Made by a program: the position numbers and the translations under genes. A DNA stretch of 9,826 bases from Porphyromonadaceae bacterium UBA4277. GTDB lineage: Bacteria > Bacteroidota > Bacteroidia > Bacteroidales > Muribaculaceae. Position 1 is the stretch's first letter, and each line of letters begins with the position of its first letter. Shown piece by piece: positions 1 through 5,384 of the stretch. A model generated the notes under the pieces. The model saw only the letters and a program-made list of their open reading frames with translations. It searched no databases and was not told where the DNA came from. Location: contig DGVT01000036.1 of assembly GCA_002395965.1 (NCBI GenBank), positions 5,549 to 15,374 of the forward strand. The letters are read 5' to 3'.

Positions 1-77
1 AATGCTTGGCACTACTTAACGGCTTGTGGCTCGTAACTACCAAGCAATGCTTGGCACTACTTAACGGCTCGTAGTTA
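1..77. repeat. Direct repeat with embedded 15-bp palindrome, dispersed element
   Basis: A 24-bp unit beginning AATGCTTGGCACTAC occurs at 1-24 and again, identical, at 46-69, a period of 45 bp. The join holds the near-perfect palindrome CCAAGCAATGCTTGG (40-54), which has 7-bp arms around one central base. TAACTAC at 34-40 has its inverse GTAGTTA at 71-77, which runs into the stop codon of the lipoprotein gene on the minus strand. The palindrome core and its flanks recur in inverted orientation at 8940-8960, so this is a dispersed intergenic repeat and not a chance palindrome. It could act as a 3' stem-loop for the lipoprotein transcript, but no U-tract supports intrinsic termination. The repeat may continue left of the window. 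Confidence 0.75.
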
Positions 78-1004
78 ATTAAAAATCGGTTGCCTGAATA
101 TCGTGCCCGAGGCCTTGACGGTGATGTCGTCCCACTCGGTGGCATGGTTCATCTCGTCGCGTGCCAGGATGTGGCGCAGCGTCATGCTGGTGTGCATGGT
201 GCCGGTCGTGAGGTCGATGTCGGTCGTGAGGTTGACGATGGGGTAGTTCTCGGTCTGGTAGGCCGCGGCCACTTGCTCTCCGTTGCCGTAGGTGGCCACA
301 GTGCTCAGCTCACCGGCGGTGATCTTCAGGCCGGTGGGGGTGACCGTGAGTTCGGCTCCGTGTCCAATGATTGCCGAGAAATAGCGTCCGCTGCGCTTGC
401 GCTCTCCGTCAACGATCATCAGGTCTTTGGCAATCTCAATGTTGTTGATTGATAGGTCGGCTGTCATTTTGGCCTTATTCACTGTGAAGTTCCAGTAGCT
501 GTTGCCGTAGCTGCTCTTCGAGTCGTCGCTATAGTCGAAGCTCACCGCCGTCTGGTGGAAGAAAATCTCTGGCACGGTGATGCACACATGATATCCGTCG
601 ATGTCACACTGCATGATAGCGAGTGGGTCGGCAATGTCGATGGTGCCTTCAAGGTTGGTCACGGCGGCATTGCTGCATGTTGCCTGGTCGAAGGTGTAGC
701 GATAGGTGTCGGCCACGGCTTTCACAGGCACGCCGGTGATGGCATAGGTGCGTATGAAGCCATCGGTGAGTGGCACTTCGAGCTGCATGTCGAGCGTGAG
801 CGTCTTTGGGTGAAACACAAACTTGTTATTGTCGCCGGTGGTCACTGTCGCTTCGTTGGTCGTCGCGTTTTTAATGTGAGTCAATGCCGTGACGGTCATT
901 GTCACGTCGCGGTCGCGGGGAATTTCGGGGTCATCGCTGCCACAAGCTGTGAAAAGCATAATCATGGCCGTGATTGCAAGGTAAATGATAGCGTTCTTTT
1001 TCAT
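75..1004 (-). CDS. Putative surface lipoprotein with two beta-rich repeat domains, function unknown
   Basis: This is a 309-residue lipoprotein. The signal peptide is MKKNAIIYLAITAMIMLFTA, with a lipobox (LFTA) ending at Cys21. The next residues, GSDDPE, are acidic, which in Bacteroidetes resembles the lipoprotein export signal for display on the outer face of the outer membrane. The mature part looks like two tandem beta-rich domains, roughly residues 35-150 and 160-305. Each contains a similar motif: AAVTNLEGTIDI at 113-124 and YPIVNLTTDIDL at 254-265. The adjacent upstream lipoprotein has one copy (YNVTDLNSVIDL). I know no function for it. The frame stays open to 1199, but the start at 1004 is preferred: it opens the signal peptide, follows an AAAGAAG stretch, and lies about 20 nt downstream of a promoter-like element, whereas the upstream extension overlaps the neighbouring gene. 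Its nearness to a TonB receptor suggests a role in ligand capture, but that is inference. Confidence 0.85.
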   Translation of the reverse strand: MKKNAIIYLAITAMIMLFTACGSDDPEIPRDRDVTMTVTALTHIKNATTNEATVTTGDNNKFVFHPKTLTLDMQLEVPLTDGFIRTYAITGVPVKAVADTYRYTFDQATCSNAAVTNLEGTIDIADPLAIMQCDIDGYHVCITVPEIFFHQTAVSFDYSDDSKSSYGNSYWNFTVNKAKMTADLSINNIEIAKDLMIVDGERKRSGRYFSAIIGHGAELTVTPTGLKITAGELSTVATYGNGEQVAAAYQTENYPIVNLTTDIDLTTGTMHTSMTLRHILARDEMNHATEWDDITVKASGTIFRQPIFN

Positions 1005-1030
1005 GCGTTCTTCTTTAATTATTGTAGTCG

Positions 1031-1038
1031 CAAAGTTA
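1031..1038 (-). promoter_or_regulatory. Bacteroidetes -7 element (TAACTTTG) for the 309-aa lipoprotein
   Basis: Read on the minus strand, the site is TAACTTTG, an exact match to the TAnnTTTG -7 consensus of Bacteroides sigma factor promoters. A TTTG that could serve as the -33 element lies at 1062-1065, inside the arm of the upstream hairpin. The 23-nt spacer is a little longer than the usual 19-21. Transcription from here would leave a leader of about 20 nt before the start codon at 1004. Confidence 0.55.
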
Positions 1039-1058
1039 CTAATTATTGGCTTATATAT

Positions 1059-1094
1059 ACGCAAACCTGTGCTAAATATTGCACAGGTTTGCGT
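1059..1094 (-). terminator. Perfect 14-bp hairpin between the two lipoprotein genes
   Basis: ACGCAAACCTGTGC (1059-1072) pairs perfectly with GCACAGGTTTGCGT (1081-1094) around the 8-nt loop TAAATATT. It lies 45 nt beyond the stop codon of the 159-aa lipoprotein. On the minus strand it is followed by ATATATAAG, not a clean U-tract, so termination is likely but may be leaky. The promoter-like element for the next gene begins about 20 bp further on. Confidence 0.65.
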
Positions 1095-1138
1095 TAAAAA
1101 CAGAAAAAATGTACTGTAAAGATGTTGTTTTGAGTACT

Positions 1139-1618
1139 TTAATTGACTGAGTCGTTGTATTTTATGTTGCCGTTGTGGCTGAAGTCGCCTCCGTGGCACT
1201 TAAAACTGATGCTGAACGTCTTCTTGTCGAGGTCGATGACGCTGTTGAGGTCGGTGACGTTATACAGCGGGTCTCCCATTGGGACGAAATTGGTGCCGCG
1301 TAGCATTTCGGGTGCAATGTCGGTATCGTTGAATGTGATAATGTTGCGAGTGCGGGTGAACTTTGCGTTTGGGATTCTGATGGTCAGGGCCGGAGACTGG
1401 CGGTCGCCAATCGTGAAAACAATGTTATGAACCGTAATATTACCTGTGCCCGCGGCTTCATTAAGTTCAAACTCATAGTGGGTGTCGGTCACTTGGGCCT
1501 CTACACTTTCAATAACGCCATCCTTCACGTTGATGACTTGAGGTTCGTCGTCGTTGCCGCAGGCAGCGAGGCCCATGGCCATGGCGCAAAGCGCCATCAT
1601 AAGCATGATTTTTTTCAT
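1139..1618 (-). CDS. Small putative surface lipoprotein downstream of the TonB receptor
   Basis: This 159-residue protein has a classic lipoprotein signal, with a hydrophobic stretch ending GLAAC and the acylated Cys at 20. GNDDEP follows and resembles a Bacteroidetes surface-export signal. The remainder is predicted as one beta-rich domain without a recognisable catalytic motif. It shares a xxVTDLxxxIDL-like motif (residues 119-130) and overall layout with each half of the 309-aa lipoprotein downstream, so I read the two as distant relatives. The gene starts 21 bp after the stop codon of the TonB-dependent receptor with no terminator between them, which implies co-transcription. Small lipoproteins beside outer-membrane receptors often act as substrate-binding partners (HmuY beside HmuR is a known example). 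Homology to HmuY itself is not evident here and the ligand is unknown. Confidence 0.85.
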   Translation of the reverse strand: MKKIMLMMALCAMAMGLAACGNDDEPQVINVKDGVIESVEAQVTDTHYEFELNEAAGTGNITVHNIVFTIGDRQSPALTIRIPNAKFTRTRNIITFNDTDIAPEMLRGTNFVPMGDPLYNVTDLNSVIDLDKKTFSISFKCHGGDFSHNGNIKYNDSVN

Positions 1619-1639
1619 TGTTGTATATAATTAGTTGTT

Positions 1640-3856
1640 TTAGTTAATATTTATTCTTAGTGTGGCTCCCACAGTGCGCCCGTTGCCTCGCTGCAGGAAT
1701 TCGTGGCCTATCGACACGAAGTAGAACGTGTCGTAGCGCGTGCCGGTTAGGTTGCGTCCCCACAGTTGCAGGCTGTAGTGCTTGCCCGTGAGTGTGGCGC
1801 TGGCTCCCAGCAGGGCGTAGAATGGCTGGCTCAGTGTGTTGGCTTCATTCCAGTGGATGCGTCCGGCGCCGCTCAGGTTAGCAGCTATGGTCAGTGAGCG
1901 TGCCCAGCGGTCGTTGCCGAGGTTGATGTGCTGTAGTGCCTCGGCCCATAGTGTGTGGCTTGGGGCGTAGGGCACATGCTTGCCGCTGTAGTCGGTCTTG
2001 CCGTCGTCGTAGTGTGAGAATGTGGCATGTGTGAAGCCATAACTCACGTTTATTGTGGTGTTGTCGGCGGGCTTGACGGTAGTGGCCACTTCGGCGCCAT
2101 AGCTGCGTGTTTGTCCGGCATTGGTCATCATGCGTCCGGTGGTAAGCCCCGGCGGGAACACGGTGAGCTGTCGGTCGCGGCAGTCCATGTAGAAGATGTC
2201 GGCGTCGAGCACCACGCGGCGGTCCCAGGCCTCGATGTGAGTTCCCAGCTCCACGTTCCAGGCTTTTTCGGGCTTGTAGCTCACAACTTTGTCAACGTCG
2301 TAGGCGAGTCCGATGCCCATCAGGCGCATGAGGCGCTGCTGTAGCACGTCGCTGAACATCTGGGTGTTGAAGCCGCCGGCCTTGCCGCCGCGTGCCACGG
2401 TCAGGTAGAGCTTGTTGGCGGGGTTGTGAAGCTGATAGGTCACGGCTAACCGGGGCATCAGCTGCACGAAGTCTTTCTTGAGTGTGCCACGGTCGTCGAT
2501 GTCGATAGCCTCGTGCGTATATACGCTTCCCGACGCGGTCTCGATGATGTCGTAGCCCGTGTGAGTCTCGCTGTGGTAGTTGAGTGTGGCGTGCTCGTAG
2601 TCGATGCGCACCCCGGCAGTGAATGTGAAGCGGTTCCAGTCCCACCGGCTCTGGTGGTATAAGGCCAGTCCCCATGTGGGCATTGTGAAGTCGCTGCCTA
2701 ACAGAAACGACCGCTCGTCCCATCTGACGGGGTAGGCGGGCAGTGCTTCGTTCACATGTCGCTCGATGAGCTGGGCAATGCCGGTGTCCTTAAATGTCAC
2801 CGGTGCATTCATGCTCATGTGGCGATAGAACCCGAACAGGCCGTTTAGCCACCGCCAGCTGCGGTCGCTGCTGTTGCGCACCACCATGTCGTGGGTCACG
2901 GCATGCTCGGTGCGTGCTTGTGTGAGGGTGAAGTAGGGCTGTGTGGTGAAGTCCTGGTCGAGCGTCATGTTGTCGTCTATATATTGATAGCTTGTGATGC
3001 TCGAGAGCGTCCCCCAGTTCCATGTCTTGTTGATGGTGAGTCCGTCGGTCACGCTGTTGCGGCGGTAAAAGCATGTGTCGTTATAGGCGATGCCCTGAGT
3101 GCCTGTCTGCTGATAGGGGTATCCTCCCTGCCTGCTGAGCGACACCGCCAGCACGTTGCTCAGCGTGAGGCTCGAGCCCGGGTGCCACTCGAGCTTGAAG
3201 CGTGCACTGCCCTGGCGCTCCCAGTCGGTGAGCCGCCCGTTGTAGGTGTTGCGGAACTCGCCGTCGGTGCCACTGTAGTAGCCGCTCAGGCCGATGCCCA
3301 CACGGTCGTTGAGCAAGGCATAATGGCTGACTCCGGCACGCACGCTGTTGCGCGAGCCGTAGCTCAGCAGCAGCCGCGTGCCCTGCCACTGCATGGGCGA
3401 TAGTGTGTAGATGTTAATCAGGCCACCCAGTGTGTTGCGGCCGTAGATGGTGCTTTGTGGGCCGCGCAGCATTTCGATGCGAGAAATGTCCATCAACTCG
3501 AGGTCGTAGTTCTCCTTGCACATGATGGGCACGTTGTCAACGTTAAGCCCCACGGTGGGCTGGTCGATGCGTGTGCCGATGCCACGCACATATATGGTAG
3601 ATGTCATGCGGCTGCCGTAGTCGGGAATAAAGAAGTTGGGAACCAGCGTAGATGCTGTCTTAGCCCCGGCTATATCGTTGCGCTCGGCCTCTTGCCGGCC
3701 GATTACGGTCTTGGCCGTGGCTGCTGTGCCGGTGCCCTGCTTGATGGCCGTCACGGTGACGTTGTCAAGCATCAGAGTGTCGGGCTGAGCCATTGCCGAA
3801 GAAAATGCTGCAACAATGCTGCAACAGGCCGCTAATATTTTTGCATTATATTTCAC
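1640..3856 (-). CDS. TonB-dependent outer-membrane receptor, siderophore/iron-complex type
   Basis: This 738-residue TonB-dependent receptor imports a ligand across the outer membrane using TonB-ExbB-ExbD energy. Residues 1-23 form a signal peptide cut after AMA. TLMLDNVTVTA (27-37) fits the position and style of a TonB box. The plug domain follows to about residue 155, with YVRGIGTR, the segment RIEMLRGPQSTIYGRNTLGG and GLINI. The barrel carries motifs common in FyuA-like receptors: ARGGKAGGFN, SYKPEKAWNVELG, PYAPSHTLW and NLTGTRYD. There is no N-terminal carboxypeptidase-like domain or FecA-type signalling extension, so it is neither a SusC-type nor a transducing receptor. The start is GTG: an in-frame TAA lies four codons upstream and no other in-frame start precedes the signal peptide. 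The ligand is probably an iron-siderophore or similar chelate, inferred from family only. Confidence 0.93.
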   Translation of the reverse strand: MKYNAKILAACCSIVAAFSSAMAQPDTLMLDNVTVTAIKQGTGTAATAKTVIGRQEAERNDIAGAKTASTLVPNFFIPDYGSRMTSTIYVRGIGTRIDQPTVGLNVDNVPIMCKENYDLELMDISRIEMLRGPQSTIYGRNTLGGLINIYTLSPMQWQGTRLLLSYGSRNSVRAGVSHYALLNDRVGIGLSGYYSGTDGEFRNTYNGRLTDWERQGSARFKLEWHPGSSLTLSNVLAVSLSRQGGYPYQQTGTQGIAYNDTCFYRRNSVTDGLTINKTWNWGTLSSITSYQYIDDNMTLDQDFTTQPYFTLTQARTEHAVTHDMVVRNSSDRSWRWLNGLFGFYRHMSMNAPVTFKDTGIAQLIERHVNEALPAYPVRWDERSFLLGSDFTMPTWGLALYHQSRWDWNRFTFTAGVRIDYEHATLNYHSETHTGYDIIETASGSVYTHEAIDIDDRGTLKKDFVQLMPRLAVTYQLHNPANKLYLTVARGGKAGGFNTQMFSDVLQQRLMRLMGIGLAYDVDKVVSYKPEKAWNVELGTHIEAWDRRVVLDADIFYMDCRDRQLTVFPPGLTTGRMMTNAGQTRSYGAEVATTVKPADNTTINVSYGFTHATFSHYDDGKTDYSGKHVPYAPSHTLWAEALQHINLGNDRWARSLTIAANLSGAGRIHWNEANTLSQPFYALLGASATLTGKHYSLQLWGRNLTGTRYDTFYFVSIGHEFLQRGNGRTVGATLRININ

Positions 3857-3860
3857 GATG

Positions 3861-3891
3861 CAAAATTACAGCTTTTGCTACAACTGCACAA
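3861..3891 (-). promoter_or_regulatory. Bacteroidetes-type promoter of the TonB receptor operon
   Basis: On the minus strand, TTG (3889-3891) and TAATTTTG (3861-3868) are separated by 20 nt. This matches the Bacteroides -33/-7 arrangement (TTTG or TTG, 19-21 nt, TAnnTTTG). The expected transcription start is about 4-6 nt beyond the -7 element, essentially at the GTG start codon, so the mRNA would be leaderless or nearly so. The upstream edge overlaps a perfect inverted repeat. Confidence 0.65.
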
Positions 3892-3920
3892 TCACAACAT
3901 TTAGTGAAAATGTTGTGATT
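3890..3920. promoter_or_regulatory. Perfect 13-bp inverted repeat, candidate operator of the receptor operon
   Basis: AATCACAACATTT (3890-3902) and AAATGTTGTGATT (3908-3920) are perfect inverses around the 5-bp centre AGTGA. The downstream arm overlaps the -33 element and the rest extends upstream of the promoter, the usual place for a regulator site. No U-tract follows on either strand, which argues against a terminator. The arms contain TTGTGAT/ATCACAA but in the opposite order to a CRP/FNR site, so I do not assign a regulator family. Iron-responsive or ligand-responsive control would fit the gene but is inference. Confidence 0.6.
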
Positions 3921-3989
3921 TGTCGGCCTGCGATGGTCACCTTTGACCGCTTTTTGGGGCCGCTGAGCTATTTTTTTAGGCAATCGATG

Positions 3990-4018
3990 CCATGCCTGAG
4001 CCGTGGCTTAATGCATGG
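3990..4018 (-). terminator. Weak nested hairpin after the NTPase-CYTH gene
   Basis: CCATGC (3990-3995) pairs with GCATGG (4013-4018). Inside, AGCC (3999-4002) pairs with GGCT (4005-4008). It lies 12 nt beyond the TAG stop codon. The minus-strand sequence after it has an A-tract and no U-tract, so intrinsic termination is doubtful. It is the only structured candidate seen in the 173-bp gap before the receptor promoter. Confidence 0.25.
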
Positions 4019-4029
4019 TTCGAAATCGC

Positions 4030-5136
4030 CTACTTGCGCTTGGCGAGCTCGTGGTTGAAGTAGGCTTTGTTGCCGGTGATGTCTTCCAGCACCTTGATGA
4101 ATGGCGGGAACTTGATAACCTCTCCCTCGATGATGCCCTTAGTCTCGAGGATGACGAGCCCTTCGAGCTTGCCGTGATAGGTATCGACTTCGAAGTATTG
4201 TCCTTGCCAGATGAAGCTCTGGCGATGCTTCTCGATGACGTTGCAGCTGGTGTCGGCCAGCGAGAGCATCATCTCATACAGGCTGTTGTTGATTTGTCGC
4301 TCGGTGAGCAGTTCTTCGGTGAGCGAGATGCGTTTCTTGGTGGTGTGCAAGTAGAAGTATTTTCCCTGCCAGCCACGCTTGCGCAGGCGCACCTCGGTGT
4401 TTTCGTCGCTGCTGTTGAGATAGGTCTGCACGATGTCGGCTTCGATGCAGTCGCCGGGCAACTCTCCGGTGAGCTGCACAAGGTACTTGCGCTCTTGCTC
4501 GATGGGCTGTGGCAGGCCGAGGACGCTGTTGATTTCCTTGATCACACGTTTCATTTTGGCTTCAAAGTCGTCGTGGTTGTTGATCACGCGCAGATGCGGA
4601 TGCCCGGTCCAAGCCTTGATCACCTTCTTGTCGAGCGAGCGTGCTATGCGCAGGCCCTCTTCGCTCATCTGCTCGTAGCGCTGGGCATTGTTGGCCGTGG
4701 TGTAGTACTGCTCGGCACCATCGGCTGCCGACACTAAGTGCAGCACAGCATCGTAGCGCTCGCGCAGCTGTGCCGACGAGGTGCCCACGGCTCGAGTGAG
4801 CGTGTCCCACATCTCGGGAGCCATATAGGCCGAAATGTCCATCGTGCCGCGGTCGCACACTATAATGCAGGGCTCGTTACACTCTTGTGCCATGCGAGTG
4901 AACTTGTCTTCGAGAGCCAGCTGAATTTCGAGCGTGGCTTTTTCGCCTTCATAGAAGTAGTCTTTGTTGGTCGTGAGATAGTTCATGCCGGCGGCGGTGA
5001 ACATGGTGGGTACTTCAGGCAGGGTGAACACCTGATAGCCAAGGCTTCCAAAGTGTTCTATGATTTTAGCTAATGCGGTAGTCTTTCCGGCGCAGGGGCC
5101 TCCGGTGAGCACGATGCGTGTGATGTTGTTGTTCAT
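4030..5136 (-). CDS. P-loop NTPase fused to CYTH (triphosphate tunnel) domain
   Basis: This is a 368-residue cytoplasmic protein with two domains. The N-terminal half is a P-loop NTPase of the AAA_28 style: Walker A GGPCAGKT at 12-19 and a beta strand ending in an acidic residue, IIVCDRGTMD, at 91-100. The C-terminal half (about 210-360) is a CYTH domain. It has the hallmark ExExK as EQERK (213-217), the paired basic EVRLRKR (248-254), KHR at 303-305 and the terminal acidic strands FEVD...LEGLVILE (315-331). CYTH enzymes form a charged tunnel that binds inorganic or nucleoside triphosphates with a divalent metal. Plant TTM1/TTM2 pair a uridine-kinase-like P-loop domain with CYTH, a loosely similar arrangement. 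The true substrate is unknown. The frame is open to 5595, but the start at 5136 is chosen because it precedes the Walker A strand and sits about 40 nt after a -7 element. The upstream extension overlaps the neighbouring gene and a terminator. Confidence 0.9.
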   Translation of the reverse strand: MNNNITRIVLTGGPCAGKTTALAKIIEHFGSLGYQVFTLPEVPTMFTAAGMNYLTTNKDYFYEGEKATLEIQLALEDKFTRMAQECNEPCIIVCDRGTMDISAYMAPEMWDTLTRAVGTSSAQLRERYDAVLHLVSAADGAEQYYTTANNAQRYEQMSEEGLRIARSLDKKVIKAWTGHPHLRVINNHDDFEAKMKRVIKEINSVLGLPQPIEQERKYLVQLTGELPGDCIEADIVQTYLNSSDENTEVRLRKRGWQGKYFYLHTTKKRISLTEELLTERQINNSLYEMMLSLADTSCNVIEKHRQSFIWQGQYFEVDTYHGKLEGLVILETKGIIEGEVIKFPPFIKVLEDITGNKAYFNHELAKRK

Positions 5137-5178
5137 CTGTGTGATTAGTTGAATTTTCGTTATTTCAATAATAGGTTG

Positions 5179-5210
5179 CAAATGTAGCAAAAAAAAATGA
5201 CATACCCTAA
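5179..5210 (-). promoter_or_regulatory. Bacteroidetes-type promoter of the NTPase-CYTH gene
   Basis: On the minus strand, TACATTTG (5179-5186) is an exact TAnnTTTG -7 match. A TTAG (5207-5210), one base off the TTTG -33 element, lies 20 nt upstream. A run of nine T residues (minus strand) occupies part of the spacer. The leader would be about 38 nt, AT-rich and without a Shine-Dalgarno sequence, as is usual in Bacteroidetes. Confidence 0.6.
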
Positions 5211-5264
5211 TGTTTTGTGTCGTTTCTCTTGTAAGCTCACGGCTATAGCAGGGAGTTGACACAA

Positions 5265-5293
5265 AAGGCTGGCGCAGAACGTGCGCCAGCCTT
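5265..5293 (-). terminator. Rho-independent terminator of the nucleoside-hydrolase/kinase gene
   Basis: AAGGCTGGCGCA (5265-5276) and TGCGCCAGCCTT (5282-5293) form a perfect 12-bp GC-rich stem with a 5-nt loop. On the minus strand the stem runs into CCTTTTGTGT, giving a short U-tract. It lies about 90 nt past the stop codon at 5385 and before the promoter of the next gene, so it separates the two transcription units. Confidence 0.8.
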
Positions 5294-5340
5294 GATGATA
5301 GGAAGTAATCTGTTATCAATGTGCTAAAATGATATTGATA

Positions 5341-5367
5341 ATTCAAGTTCCTGTCAGAAACTTGAAT
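5341..5367. repeat. 9-bp inverted repeat in the 3' untranslated region
   Basis: ATTCAAGTT (5341-5349) and AACTTGAAT (5359-5367) are perfect inverses with a 9-nt loop, 18 nt beyond the stop of the 652-aa protein. No U-tract follows on the minus strand. It may be a second 3' stem-loop that protects the mRNA end, placed ahead of the stronger terminator. Confidence 0.4.
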
Positions 5368-5384
5368 GAAGTGATAATTAGTAT

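Noticed and set aside
1005..1199. N-terminal extension of the 309-aa lipoprotein to 1199
   Set aside because: It overlaps the upstream lipoprotein gene, reads through the hairpin and would bury the signal peptide at residue 66.
1640..3856. The receptor as a SusC-type glycan importer
   Set aside because: It lacks the N-terminal carboxypeptidase-like domain and the roughly 1000-residue size, and no SusD-like gene is adjacent.
3890..3920. The inverted repeat as a terminator or as a CRP/FNR site
   Set aside because: No U-tract follows on either strand. The arm order is ATCACAA...TTGTGAT, opposite to TGTGA-N6-TCACA.
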